Source: Woeseiaceae bacterium
GTDB lineage: Bacteria; Pseudomonadota; Gammaproteobacteria; Steroidobacterales; Woeseiaceae
Assembly (NCBI GenBank): GCA_028280615.1
Contig: JANQLK010000022.1
Span: 1-64,000 of the forward strand
Reading direction: 5' to 3'
Length of the DNA stretch: 64,000 nucleotides
Shown: positions 23,604 to 32,506 of the stretch, piece by piece
Position numbering within the stretch: the first letter of the stretch is position 1
Layout of the letters: each line of letters starts with the position of its first letter
The notes under the pieces: generated by a model
What the model saw: the letters and a program-made list of their open reading frames with translations, nothing else
Databases searched by the model: none
What the model was told of the DNA's origin: nothing
Made by a program: the position numbers and the translations under genes

Positions 23604-26237
23604 TTGCCGAGCCCGTCCCGTTCGATTGCCGCCGCCCCGGCGACCGGGTCGGCCGCTGGCGTCGCGCCGCGCACGGGCGGCTACCGGATGCACCTGCTCA
23701 TGGTGCTGTCGGGCTTCGCCGGGCTCGGCTACGAAATGGTCTGGACGCGCGCAGTTTCCGTCGCACTTGGCCACGAGGTCGTCGCCGTGCTCGCCGTCGT
23801 CGCGGCTTTCTTCACGGGTCTCGCGATCGGCGCGTGGGCGCTCGACGGACGGATTCGCGGCAGCGCGGTGCCGGGCCGCTGGTACGCGGCACTCGAGGTC
23901 CTGATCGGCTGCTGGGCGCTGGCTCTCGTCGTGCTGATCCCGGTCTTCAACGACGCGATGGTGGCCGCGATCGGTACGGAGCCTGCCCCGTCGAGGCACT
24001 GGGCCGCCGTGTTCCTGGGTACGCTGCTTCTGTTCCTCCCGGCTACGGTTGCGATGGGCGCGACTCTTCCGGCGATGGAGAGGCTGTTCACGGGTCGCGA
24101 ACGCACGCGCTGGGGAGTTGCCGGCCTGTACGCCGCGAATACACTCGGTGCGGTACTGGGCACGCTCGTAACGACGATCGCCATCGTGCCGCTCGTCGGG
24201 GCGACGTCGGCGCTCATGCTGCTCGCCACCGTCAATTTTGTTTGTGCCTGTGGCGTACTCGCTCTGGACGGCGGCCGCCCCGTCGCCGACGTCCCGGTCG
24301 AACCGTCCGGGGCGCCGGCCGGTCCGAGGCTCGCCGCGCTGCTTGCCGTCACGGGCCTGGTCGGCATCGGCTACGAGGTCGTCGTCATCCGCGTCCTGAG
24401 CCAGGTCCTCGAGAACACGGTGTACACGTTCGCGGCGCTGCTCGCCGTCTATCTGCTCGGTACCGCGGCCGGAGCGGCACTGTACGACCGCTACGCGCCG
24501 CGCGGGGACTTCCACGGACCGCTCGCACTGCTGCTGAAAGCCCTGTCGCTGGCCTGCCTTGCCGGCACCGCGCTGCTGTGGCTCGCCGCGCCCGGGCACG
24601 CAGTCCTTACGGTCCTGCTCGGCAACGGCTACTTCGCGGCGATCGCGGGCGAGTTCATCCTTGGGTCCGCAATCTTCTTCCTGCCGGCGCTCCTGATGGG
24701 AGCGACGTTCAGCCACCTCGCGCAGGCAGCGCGTGAGTCGTTCGGCCTGGGACGAGCGCTCGGCATCAACACGCTCGGCGGCGCAGCCGCGCCGTTCGTA
24801 TTCGGCATCGTCCTGCTGCCCGTTGTGGGAAGCAAGCTGCTGCTCGTCGCTATCGCCGCCGTGTACCTGCTGCTCGTGCCGTATCGCGCGGATCGGCACG
24901 GCGCGCTGGCGGCTGTGCCGGCCGCGGCGGCCCTGGGGATTGCACTTGTCGCGGGACCGCTGCGCGTCGTCGACGTGCCGCAGGGCGGCGAAATCCTGAG
25001 CTACGACGAAGGGGTCATGGCGTCGGTCTCGGTCGTGTCGGATGCCGCCGGCAGGCGCTTCCTCAAGGTGAACAACCATTTCACGATGGGCAGTTCGGCT
25101 AGCCGCTTTTCCGACCGGCGACAGGCGCACATTCCGCTGCTCCTGCACCCGGAGCCGCACACGGCATTGTTTTTGGGGCTGGGCACGGGCTCGACGTTCG
25201 CCGCCGCGGCCGCCCACCCGAAGCTCGACGCGACCGGCGTCGAACTGATCCCGGAGATCCTGCCCGCGCTCGGCTACTTCGGCCCGACGGCTGACGCGAT
25301 CCGCGGCGACGAACGTTTCCGGCTCGTGACGTCCGACGCGCGGCGCTTCGTGCGCTCGAGCCCGGAACGCTACGACGTCGTCATCGGCGAGGTATTTCAC
25401 CCGTCGCGCGACGGCTCCGGATCGCTGTACACCGTCGAGCACTTCGAAGCGATCCGCGCGCGGCTGAACGACGAGGGGCTGTTCTGTCAGTGGCTGCCGC
25501 TGTTCCAGCTCGACCTCGAGACGCTGCAGACGATCGTGCGGACGTTCGTGCATGTCTTTCCCGACGCCGAGGCACACCTGGCTCACTTCAGCCTCGGCCA
25601 GCCGATCGTTGCAATCGTCGGCCGCAAATCGCCGCATCGCTACCATCGCGGCTGGCTGCGCGACCGGGTCCGCAGCCGGGCGCTGGCCGAAGACCTCGCG
25701 AGCGTCGGGCTCGAAACGGACTTCGCCCTGTTCGGCGGATTTCTTGCAGGGGCCGACGGCCTGCGGCGCTTCGCGGGCAGCGGCGCGCTGAACACCGACG
25801 ACCGACCCGTCGTCACCTACCAGGCGCCCGGTTTCGTTTACGCCGCGCCCGAGCCCGCGTGGGTCCGATTGCTCGCTCTGCTGGACCGGGTTGACGCCGA
25901 CGCCGGCGATCTCATCGGGACGGTCGGCGACACGGACAACTTCCACAGCCGGATCGAAGCCTATTGGGATGCCCGCGACGCCTATCTCGCGGCCGGCGTC
26001 GATATCGCTCCGCACGACGACGTCCACGTGATGCTCGATCAGCTCCGCGCGCCGCTGTTGACGATCGCCGGCATATCGAGCGATTTCATCCCGGCGTACC
26101 GTCCGCTCGTGGAGCTCGCCTTCGAACTCAATCGCGTTGATCCGGTCGCCGCGCGCGAGCTGCTCGACGACATCATCTCGACGGCGCCCGATCGACCCGA
26201 AGCACGAACACTTCGCGACCGGCTCTTCGGCACTTAA
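23604..26237 (+). CDS. Membrane transporter-like domain fused to spermidine synthase-like methyltransferase fold
   Basis: 877 residues. The first about 440 residues hold twelve or so hydrophobic helices in two related halves; both halves open with the same GxGYE(M/V)V motif (GFAGLGYEMVWTRAV and GLVGIGYEVVVIRVL). The C-terminal half is a SpeE-like Rossmann domain with LGLGTGSTFAAAAAHP, the acidic DATGVELIPEI and YDVVIGEVFHP. Fused proteins of this type are widespread and mostly uncharacterised; aminopropyl transfer is not established. Start set at TTG 23604 with GGAG seven bases upstream; an ATG at MHLLMVLSG is the alternative. The 2OG-oxygenase gene follows after 17 bases. Confidence 0.85.
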   Translation: MPSPSRSIAAAPATGSAAGVAPRTGGYRMHLLMVLSGFAGLGYEMVWTRAVSVALGHEVVAVLAVVAAFFTGLAIGAWALDGRIRGSAVPGRWYAALEVLIGCWALALVVLIPVFNDAMVAAIGTEPAPSRHWAAVFLGTLLLFLPATVAMGATLPAMERLFTGRERTRWGVAGLYAANTLGAVLGTLVTTIAIVPLVGATSALMLLATVNFVCACGVLALDGGRPVADVPVEPSGAPAGPRLAALLAVTGLVGIGYEVVVIRVLSQVLENTVYTFAALLAVYLLGTAAGAALYDRYAPRGDFHGPLALLLKALSLACLAGTALLWLAAPGHAVLTVLLGNGYFAAIAGEFILGSAIFFLPALLMGATFSHLAQAARESFGLGRALGINTLGGAAAPFVFGIVLLPVVGSKLLLVAIAAVYLLLVPYRADRHGALAAVPAAAALGIALVAGPLRVVDVPQGGEILSYDEGVMASVSVVSDAAGRRFLKVNNHFTMGSSASRFSDRRQAHIPLLLHPEPHTALFLGLGTGSTFAAAAAHPKLDATGVELIPEILPALGYFGPTADAIRGDERFRLVTSDARRFVRSSPERYDVVIGEVFHPSRDGSGSLYTVEHFEAIRARLNDEGLFCQWLPLFQLDLETLQTIVRTFVHVFPDAEAHLAHFSLGQPIVAIVGRKSPHRYHRGWLRDRVRSRALAEDLASVGLETDFALFGGFLAGADGLRRFAGSGALNTDDRPVVTYQAPGFVYAAPEPAWVRLLALLDRVDADAGDLIGTVGDTDNFHSRIEAYWDARDAYLAAGVDIAPHDDVHVMLDQLRAPLLTIAGISSDFIPAYRPLVELAFELNRVDPVAARELLDDIISTAPDRPEARTLRDRLFGT

Positions 26238-26254
26238 ACCTCCAGGAACCTGCA

Positions 26255-26878
26255 ATGGCCAGACTGATCGACCTCTTCCCGACGCCGTTCATGATCTCCC
26301 GGCAGCTGCTCGACACGGGTCTCGTGGATCGCCTCAGGCATCGCGCGCTCGAATCGCACAAGGACGACAACGCCCGCACAGGACTCCTGTCGCACACCGA
26401 GATGATCGACCCGGGCGAGGAGTCGCTGTTCGTAGAGGTCGCCGAAACCGTGCTGCCCGAAATCACGACGTTCGGCGAGCATATGCTCGGCGATTCGTTC
26501 AACTGGACCGTGAAGGAAATGTGGATGAACGTTTTGGAGCGGGGCGGCTCCCAGTTCATGCATAGCCACGCGAACAGCTTCGTATCCGGCATCGTCTACC
26601 TGAGCGAGCTGCACCCCTCCACGCGCACGATCTTCTCCCGCGGTGCGGGCGGCTCGGATTTCGTGTTCAAGCACGACGTCGCGGACGACAAGGCGGGCAA
26701 ATACAACGCCGAGCGCTGGATGGTGCCGGAGGTCGGCCCGGGCGACGTCGTGCTGTACCCGAGCTATCTGCTGCACGGCGTGCCGCCCAACGAGGGCGAG
26801 CGGCGTCTTTCGCTGGCGATGAATGCGATCCCGGATCGCCTGAAGAGCTTCGGCTACGAGATCGGCCTGACGCCCTGA
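26255..26878 (+). CDS. Putative 2OG-Fe(II) oxygenase (paralogue 1)
   Basis: 207 residues, a short double-stranded beta-helix of the TIGR02466/2OG-FeII_Oxy_5 kind. The metal-site region is FMHSHANSFVSGIVYL and the distal His is in YPSYLLHGVPPNEG, with a 2-oxoglutarate-binding Arg in GERRLSLAMN. It has H-x-N instead of the textbook H-x-D, as do its two relatives here, so activity is plausible but unproven. It is about half identical by eye to the protein at 33155-33781, including the C-terminal RLKSFGYEIGL. Cotranscribed with the fusion gene upstream and closed by a terminator. Confidence 0.82.
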   Translation: MARLIDLFPTPFMISRQLLDTGLVDRLRHRALESHKDDNARTGLLSHTEMIDPGEESLFVEVAETVLPEITTFGEHMLGDSFNWTVKEMWMNVLERGGSQFMHSHANSFVSGIVYLSELHPSTRTIFSRGAGGSDFVFKHDVADDKAGKYNAERWMVPEVGPGDVVLYPSYLLHGVPPNEGERRLSLAMNAIPDRLKSFGYEIGLTP

Positions 26879-26916
26879 CCCGCAGGCCCGTTGCCGGCCG
26901 CAACGGTCCGACAAAG

Positions 26917-26947
26917 AAAAGGGGCCGCGTGCTGCGGCCCCTTCGCT
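26917..26947. terminator. Bidirectional Rho-independent terminator
   Basis: Perfect stem GGGGCCGC/GCGGCCCC with loop GTGCT, flanked by AAAGAAAA on the left and TTCGCTTT on the right. It lies between convergent genes and can serve both. Confidence 0.75.
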
Positions 26948-26966
26948 TTCGCGGTGTGGTCGGATA

Positions 26967-29066
26967 TCAGTCCGAACCTTGCCAGGTCTTCCACCAGTCG
27001 TCATCGTCTTTGCCACGGCGCTTCTTGCGCTTCTTGACGACGTCGATGAACACCGGGTTCGTGTAGAACCAGACATCGGCCCAGGCCTCGACGTCGGCGT
27101 TCAGCGTATCGCCGATGTGCGGCGGGCACGCCGGGTCGGTGCACGGGATGTTGTCGGTGAGGTTGTCGGGCAGCGGATTACCGTACATGTCCCGCTCGTT
27201 GGGCGTGCCGCCCGGGATGTTGCTGCCCCGGGCGCGGACGTAGCCGTCTTCGTAGACTCGCATCCGGTAGCGAAGCACGCTGCGGCCCCGGCCGCGTTGA
27301 CCCAGCTCGTACTCACCGAACGACTTCGCGATCTTTGTCGTATCCGGCGCGAGCGGATCGTAGTACTCCGGGTCCTTTGGGGTATAGATATTCCCGTGGA
27401 TCACGCCCGTAATGAAGTCGACCTGCGCCACCTTCGGCCTGTTGAGCGGCCGTTCCAGGCCGATCTGAAGCAGGGACGGATTGTCGAAGAAGTACGGGCT
27501 GTTGTTCTCGTCCGGCGGATCCCGGAATCTCAGGATGACGTTGACGCTCCGGCCGTAGCCGACCTCCAGCGTTTCGCCCATCGTCGCGCAGCGGCCGCCC
27601 GAGCAGACCTCGAACGTCAGGTCCTCGACGAGCTGACCCTGGACAACGTAGGAATTGCCGCTGCGCAGCGCATCGATGATGTCCTGGGCCGGGTCGCGAT
27701 CGAAACGATCGATGACGTAGGCGAAGTTCTCCTGGTACTCGCCCGGCCAGAAGTCGTTCGTCGATTCGAAGTCGAGCGGGCCGAACGCGCCGCGATTGTG
27801 CCAGTCGGAGCTGCCGAAGAACCAGAACCGGCGGCCTTCGGAAAGCAGCGCGTCCCACATCGTGCGGACACCGGGCCGGCACAGCGTGACCTTGGCCGGG
27901 TCCATGCTGGACGGGATGCCGAGCGACGGGAAAATGGCCGGATTGAGCGGTTCGCCATCGAAGTCGAGACCCGGTTTCGCGGCTTCCGCGGCGCCGTAGC
28001 AGCCCGTGCCGCCGTAGGTCCAAAGGCCTGCCGACGGCCGGCCGGCGTTGTAGGATCCGCGGCTGAACTGCGCCTGGTGACCGGGCTGCGACTCGAAGCC
28101 GAACGCGATGTCCGGCGCGACGGTGTGCGCGTCGCGCATGTGCTCGACGTTGTAGCCTTCGTCGTCGTCCTCGATGAACGCGCCCTGGCGCTCGACGTGC
28201 GCCTGTACCGAGAACGCGTCGCCCGGGTAGTTTTCCTGCGCCCAGAGAACGGCCGCGACCGACTTGACGTGATCGCCCCGGTCGTCGGTGTTGATCCCGC
28301 CAACCAGCGTCGAGTTGTAGTCCGCGATGCCTTCCTCGGGACGGCCGTCGAACAGCTCGACCAGCGTATTGTTGGCATCCGGGGACAACTCGCAGGTCCA
28401 TCCCTGGCCGCCGCCCTGGCTCGTGTCGTCGGAATTGCGTGCGAAACAGTACTCGAACTTGGCCATCGCGTCAGAGTTCGGCGAGATCGGATCGTACTGG
28501 CCCGTCGCTACGGTGTTGCTGCTGTGTTCGTGGCCCGGGACGACCCATTCGAGGCCCAGGAACGCTTCCTTCTCCTCGTTGCCGGGAGCGTCGCGTTCGC
28601 CGATCAGGAAATCCATCTCGAACTCCTGCAGGCTCTGCCAGCGCCACATTTCCTGGACGCGCGCACCGGTGCGAACGCCGGTATCGACGAAGTCACCCTT
28701 GATGTTCTCGGCGCCGAGGCTGTTGACCCACAGGCCGCGGTTGAACTCGGAGTCGCGGTTCAGGCCGATGAAGTCGTCGATGCGGCAGTCGCGCGAGCCG
28801 TTGCCCGAGTGTCCGACGTGGATGAACCAGTCGAGGAACGTAAGCGATTTTCGTGTCAGCGTCCGAACGGATGTCGAGCCGTCCGAGCAGGTCGTATGGT
28901 TGTGAAAATCGCCCGACAGGTACTGACCTTTCTCATAGTTGTAGTCGTAGTTGCGGCGATCATCGCTGTCATCGTCATCGTCGGCGACGGCCGGTGCAAT
29001 GGCCGTTGTGGCCAGTGCAGCGGCGACGGCGCTCGACAATGCCGTACGTGTCACAGTCTTTCTCAT
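26967..29066 (-). CDS. Secreted DUF3604 protein (PHP-like metal-dependent hydrolase)
   Basis: 699 residues. Sec signal peptide ends about TAIAPAVA, followed by an acidic stretch DDDDDSDDRR. The PHP-type motif GDFHNHTTCSDGS opens the domain; later His/Asp motifs include FIHVGHSGNGSRD, SVQAHVERQGAF and FGSSDWHNRGAFG. DUF3604 proteins are distant PHP-superfamily enzymes whose metal centre is expected to hydrolyse a phospho- or related ester; no substrate is known. Start ATG 29066 follows GGGGAG; frames upstream are not supported. It is divergent from the PPIase-HupE operon, an arrangement I associate with DUF3604 in other marine bacteria. Confidence 0.88.
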   Translation of the reverse strand: MRKTVTRTALSSAVAAALATTAIAPAVADDDDDSDDRRNYDYNYEKGQYLSGDFHNHTTCSDGSTSVRTLTRKSLTFLDWFIHVGHSGNGSRDCRIDDFIGLNRDSEFNRGLWVNSLGAENIKGDFVDTGVRTGARVQEMWRWQSLQEFEMDFLIGERDAPGNEEKEAFLGLEWVVPGHEHSSNTVATGQYDPISPNSDAMAKFEYCFARNSDDTSQGGGQGWTCELSPDANNTLVELFDGRPEEGIADYNSTLVGGINTDDRGDHVKSVAAVLWAQENYPGDAFSVQAHVERQGAFIEDDDEGYNVEHMRDAHTVAPDIAFGFESQPGHQAQFSRGSYNAGRPSAGLWTYGGTGCYGAAEAAKPGLDFDGEPLNPAIFPSLGIPSSMDPAKVTLCRPGVRTMWDALLSEGRRFWFFGSSDWHNRGAFGPLDFESTNDFWPGEYQENFAYVIDRFDRDPAQDIIDALRSGNSYVVQGQLVEDLTFEVCSGGRCATMGETLEVGYGRSVNVILRFRDPPDENNSPYFFDNPSLLQIGLERPLNRPKVAQVDFITGVIHGNIYTPKDPEYYDPLAPDTTKIAKSFGEYELGQRGRGRSVLRYRMRVYEDGYVRARGSNIPGGTPNERDMYGNPLPDNLTDNIPCTDPACPPHIGDTLNADVEAWADVWFYTNPVFIDVVKKRKKRRGKDDDDWWKTWQGSD

Positions 29067-29399
29067 GATTTCTCCCCGGTGTTGAAGCGTGCTGTAGGTT
29101 CGTTCATTGCAGAGCGTTACCGCGGCCCGTCTGTATGCAGCCACCGATAGGCAGACTAGACCCGCCATATGTAAGAACCGTTGCTCCCACGTGAACTCGC
29201 GATTAACAGTTGCGGCGGCTGTTACGGGATTGCGATGAACGGGTTAACGACCGACAACGAACGGATGACGGAAACGTTAGCTTTCGCTGTAAGAAAACCG
29301 TGACATTGGAACGGTATCTTGGCCTATCGCAGACGCAGGGGAGGGCTCCGTCCGGTGCCGCCGCTCGTCGACGCAGAAGAAGCTTAAGGATTACTCGCG
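29067..29399. other. 333-base divergent intergenic region of the DUF3604 and PPIase genes
   Basis: No gene is seen. The region must hold promoters for both directions, but no consensus pair is convincing. It contains the dyad TAACAG-N9-CTGTTA and, close to the PPIase start, AAGGA as ribosome site. Confidence 0.5.
29204..29224. promoter_or_regulatory. Dyad TAACAG-N9-CTGTTA, possible operator
   Basis: Perfect six-base arms separated by nine bases, in the middle of the divergent region. Seen directly; regulatory role inferred. Confidence 0.35.
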
Positions 29400-30266
29400 A
29401 TGCAGCGACAACTCGGAAGGCTCGGCGGCGAGCCGCTAGTCCAGTTCCTGGCGCTCGGCGTACTGGTATTCGCCATTGATCTCTTCGTGCTCGGCAAGGC
29501 AGACAATCCACGGCGTATATCCGTCAACGATGCACGCTACCGGGAGATCGTCGATATCTTCGAGGAGAATCAGGGCCGGCAGCCTACCGGGGAAGAGGTC
29601 CGCGATCTCATCATCAAGTGGACGCAGAACGAGATCCTGTATCGCGAGGCGATCGCGATGGGCCTCGACAAGGGTGACGAGATGATTCGCAGCCGCATGG
29701 TGCTCAAGCTGCGCGACATCCTGTTCAACAACCTCATCGTCGAGACACCGGCCGAGGAAACGCTCAGGCAGTGGTTCGCGGATAATCGCAGCGCGTACGA
29801 CCGGCCCGAACTCATCGACTTCGAGCAGTTCCTGGCGAGCGATCTCGACCGGGAGTCGGCGGCCGGGCTTGCCGCGGAGCTGGGCAGCGATGTGCATCCG
29901 GACGCCTACGGGGCCGCCTTCCGCCAATACCCGCGGCGTATCGACGACAACCTGTTCGCGGTCTTCGACGCCGAGGACGCGCAGGCGATGATCGACGCAC
30001 CGACAGGCCAGTGGGTCGCCGTCGAATCGGATCTCGGCTGGCATCTCGCCCGAGTCACGGCGCGATACCCGCGCGTCGAGGCGGACTTTGACAAGGTCAG
30101 AACCACCGTGGCGCGAGACTGGCGCGAGGCGGCCCGCAAGCGCGAACTGTCGGAAGCGCTGAGCGAGATCGTCGCGCAGTACGACATCAGCTACGAGTTC
30201 ACGGCCGACCTCGTCGAGCAGTCGCTCGCATCGACCGATCCGGCGCTGTACGTCTCGCCCCAATGA
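29400..30266 (+). CDS. Membrane-anchored parvulin-type peptidyl-prolyl cis-trans isomerase
   Basis: 288 residues. One N-terminal membrane helix (LVQFLALGVLVFAIDLFVL) is followed by a SurA/PpiD-like helical region (EEVRDLIIKWTQNEILYREA) and a degenerate rotamase region ending in TGQWVAVESDLGWHLARVTA, the conserved C-terminal parvulin motif. It probably acts in the periplasm as a folding factor for a neighbour-encoded exported protein. It starts an operon: its TGA overlaps the ATG of the first HupE gene. Parvulin catalytic residues look poorly conserved, so chaperone-only function is possible. Confidence 0.82.
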   Translation: MQRQLGRLGGEPLVQFLALGVLVFAIDLFVLGKADNPRRISVNDARYREIVDIFEENQGRQPTGEEVRDLIIKWTQNEILYREAIAMGLDKGDEMIRSRMVLKLRDILFNNLIVETPAEETLRQWFADNRSAYDRPELIDFEQFLASDLDRESAAGLAAELGSDVHPDAYGAAFRQYPRRIDDNLFAVFDAEDAQAMIDAPTGQWVAVESDLGWHLARVTARYPRVEADFDKVRTTVARDWREAARKRELSEALSEIVAQYDISYEFTADLVEQSLASTDPALYVSPQ

Positions 30267-31261
30267 TCGTGCGCCCGGGTGTATCTAGCAGGCCGGCGGC
30301 GTACCTGCCGCTGGCGGCACTCGTGGTGCTGACGTTGCTCGGCAAAGCGGCGACCGCGCACGACACGCCGATCGCGCTGTTGACGCTCAAGGAAACGTCC
30401 CCGGGCACCTACGTCGAGCGCTGGACCTATTCATCGGCGACGGGCCAGGCCGTGCCGACGCCGGTGTACCCGGAGCACTGCACGCGCGAGGAGCCACAGG
30501 TTTTCTGCGGCGAACGGCGCCTGACCGGCGACATCACGATCGACAAGCTTGGCGAGCTGTACTCGGCGACGGTCATACGGCTGATACCGCGGGATGGCGA
30601 GCGTACGAGCTTCACATTGACGGCCGCACAGCCAACGGCAACGCTGACGGCAACCGGTTCGCTGCCGCTGTCGCAGATCGTTGCCGCCTACGTTCCGCTC
30701 GGCTTCGAGCACATCGTGCTCGGCGTCGACCACCTGCTGTTCGTGCTTGGCCTGATTCTGCTCGTGCGCACTCCGATGATGCTCGTCAAGACGATCACGG
30801 CGTTCACGGTGGCGCACAGCATCACGCTTGCGGCCGCCACGTTCGGCTGGATCGGCGTGCCCGAGGCAAGCGTCAACGCGCTGATTGCACTGAGCATCGT
30901 GTTCGTCGCGATCGACGTTCTCAAGTTGCGTAAAGGCGAGCTCGGCTGGAGCGTGCGCTACCCGTGGGCGATCGCGTTCGGATTCGGCCTGTTGCACGGT
31001 TTCGGTTTTGCCGGCGCGCTGAGCGGCATAGGCCTGCCGGCGGCCAGCCTGCCCGCGGCTCTTCTGTTTTTCAACGTCGGTGTCGAAATCGGTCAGCTGC
31101 TGTTCGTCGCCCTGGTGCTCGGCCTCATCTGGGCTCACCGGCAGCTGGACGCGCTGCTGCCGCGCTGGTACGAGACCGCGGCCGTCTACGCGATGGGAAC
31201 GGTCGCGACGTTCTGGTTCCTGTCGAGAATGAACGACATGGTGGCGCCACTAACGGGATAA
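30263..31261 (+). CDS. HupE/UreJ-type membrane protein with N-terminal periplasmic domain
   Basis: 332 residues. Signal-like N-terminus, a periplasmic beta domain of about 120 residues (two Cys, CTREEPQVFC), then six to seven helices with HupE/UreJ_2 motifs: GFEHIVLGVDHLLFVLG, FTVAHSITLAAA, GLLHGFGFAGAL and FFNVGVEIGQL. The clustered His and Asp suggest metal (nickel or cobalt) handling. ATG 30263 overlaps the PPIase stop (ATGA). Confidence 0.87.
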   Translation: MIVRPGVSSRPAAYLPLAALVVLTLLGKAATAHDTPIALLTLKETSPGTYVERWTYSSATGQAVPTPVYPEHCTREEPQVFCGERRLTGDITIDKLGELYSATVIRLIPRDGERTSFTLTAAQPTATLTATGSLPLSQIVAAYVPLGFEHIVLGVDHLLFVLGLILLVRTPMMLVKTITAFTVAHSITLAAATFGWIGVPEASVNALIALSIVFVAIDVLKLRKGELGWSVRYPWAIAFGFGLLHGFGFAGALSGIGLPAASLPAALLFFNVGVEIGQLLFVALVLGLIWAHRQLDALLPRWYETAAVYAMGTVATFWFLSRMNDMVAPLTG

Positions 31262-31264
31262 GTC

Positions 31265-31879
31265 ATGAACAGAACTCCTCTAAACCTTACGAACCGCATC
31301 GCGCTGGCGCTCGCCGTTTGGGCCTTGCCCGGGCTCGCACTCGCGCACGCCGAGGCGGGCGTTGCAGGCGGACTGACCGCCGGCCTGTTGCATCCGATAC
31401 TCGGCTTCGATCACCTTGTCGCGATGGTCGCGGTCGGACTCTGGGGCGCACAGCTCAGGAGCCCGGCGATCTGGCTCTTGCCGATCACGTTTCCGATGGT
31501 CATGGCGCTCGGTGCGCTGATCGGCGTGGCCGGCGCGCCGCTGCCGTTCGTCGAGTTCGGAATCGCCGCGTCGGCGCTCGTGCTCGGCGTCATGGTCGCA
31601 TTCAGCGTACGGCTGCCGCTCGCGGCCGCGGCCACGATCGTAGGGGCCTTTGCACTGTTTCACGGTCACGCGCACGGCACCGAGCTGCCCGGTGCGGCGA
31701 ATCCGCTGGCTTATGGCGTCGGCTTCGTTATCTCGACGGGCTGCCTGCATCTCGCCGGCATCCTGATCGGCCTGCTGGTCCGCTGGCCGGCAGGCGAGCG
31801 CATCGTCCGCGCCTGCGGCGCGGTCGTCGCCGGCGTCGGTGTGTTCGCGCTGGCCGCGATCGGCGGTGTTCTGGCATGA
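31265..31879 (+). CDS. HupE/UreJ family protein, canonical short form
   Basis: 204 residues. A cleavable N-terminus ends ALPGLALA, followed by HAEAG, and the HupE signature is GLLHPILGFDHLVAMVAVGL. A second His cluster is ALFHGHAHGTEL. Six helices. Known relatives sit in hydrogenase and urease operons and act as nickel permeases; neither operon type is present here. It starts three bases after the previous gene and its TGA overlaps the next ATG. Confidence 0.88.
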   Translation: MNRTPLNLTNRIALALAVWALPGLALAHAEAGVAGGLTAGLLHPILGFDHLVAMVAVGLWGAQLRSPAIWLLPITFPMVMALGALIGVAGAPLPFVEFGIAASALVLGVMVAFSVRLPLAAAATIVGAFALFHGHAHGTELPGAANPLAYGVGFVISTGCLHLAGILIGLLVRWPAGERIVRACGAVVAGVGVFALAAIGGVLA

Positions 31880-32496
31880 ATCGGCGGCTGTTGCCCGCCA
31901 ATCGGCGGCTGCTCCCGGCAGTGTTCGTTGCCGCGCTGATCGCGAGCGAGCCTGCCGCGGCCCACTCGGTTTCGGCCCGGTTCGGTGAGCTGTACAGTGG
32001 CCTGCTGCACCCCCTGACGACACTCGTCCACCTGGTGCCGTGGCTCGCGCTGGGCCTGCTCGGCGGGTTCATCGAGCCCTTGAAGTCGCGCTGGGTGCTG
32101 GTCGCGTTCCCGGCGTCGGTCGCGGCGGGCGGGCTGCTCGCCGCGGTGCTTCCCGCGTCCGGCTGGGTCGAGGCGCTCAATCTCGCATCGTTCGTCGTGC
32201 TCGGCGCCCTCGTCGTCCTCGGTCGCAAGCTCGGATTCACGGTATTCGCGGGCCTGACTGTCGTGTTCGGTCTGTCGCACGGCTTCGCGAACAACGCGAC
32301 CAGCCTGGCCGGCGGCGCCCTCTTGCTGTACACGCTCGGCCTTGCCGCCGCGGCCTACATGCTGATCGCCCTTACGACGGCCTTCTCGCACGCGCTCCTC
32401 GAGCGGACGCGCTGGGGCAACGTCGCGGTTCGCGCCGCGGGCAGCTGGATCGTCGCTATCGGCCTCGTATTCGGCGGCTACACGCTGCTGCTTTGA
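31876..32496 (+). CDS. HupE/UreJ-like protein, divergent
   Basis: 206 residues. The pattern HSVSARFGELYSGLLHPLTT, then VFGLSHGFANNATSL and five to six helices place it in the HupE/UreJ superfamily, but the central HPxxGxDH motif is degraded to HPLTTLVHL. ATG 31876 overlaps the preceding TGA (ATGA). The first codons after Met are an imperfect 21-base tandem duplication encoding NRRLLPA twice. Confidence 0.75.
   Translation: MNRRLLPANRRLLPAVFVAALIASEPAAAHSVSARFGELYSGLLHPLTTLVHLVPWLALGLLGGFIEPLKSRWVLVAFPASVAAGGLLAAVLPASGWVEALNLASFVVLGALVVLGRKLGFTVFAGLTVVFGLSHGFANNATSLAGGALLLYTLGLAAAAYMLIALTTAFSHALLERTRWGNVAVRAAGSWIVAIGLVFGGYTLLL
31879..31920 (+). repeat. 21-base tandem duplication in the third HupE gene
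   Basis: Two adjacent 21-base units (31879-31899 and 31900-31920) differ at a few positions and encode NRRLLPA-NRRLLPA before the hydrophobic signal. It keeps frame and adds positive charge to the N-region. Confidence 0.8.
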
Positions 32497-32506
32497 GCGA
32501 CGCGTC

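Noticed and set aside
23403..26255. Minus-strand open frame of 950 codons
   Set aside because: Antisense to the transporter-spermidine synthase fusion, which has clear domain motifs; the minus frame has shadow composition.
26979..29150. Plus-strand open frame of 723 codons
   Set aside because: Antisense to the DUF3604 gene, whose signal peptide and HNHTTCSDG motif are decisive.
30964..32496. Plus-strand frame of 510 codons covering three HupE genes
   Set aside because: Only its last part is real (the third HupE from ATG 31876); the earlier part is a shadow of the first two HupE genes.
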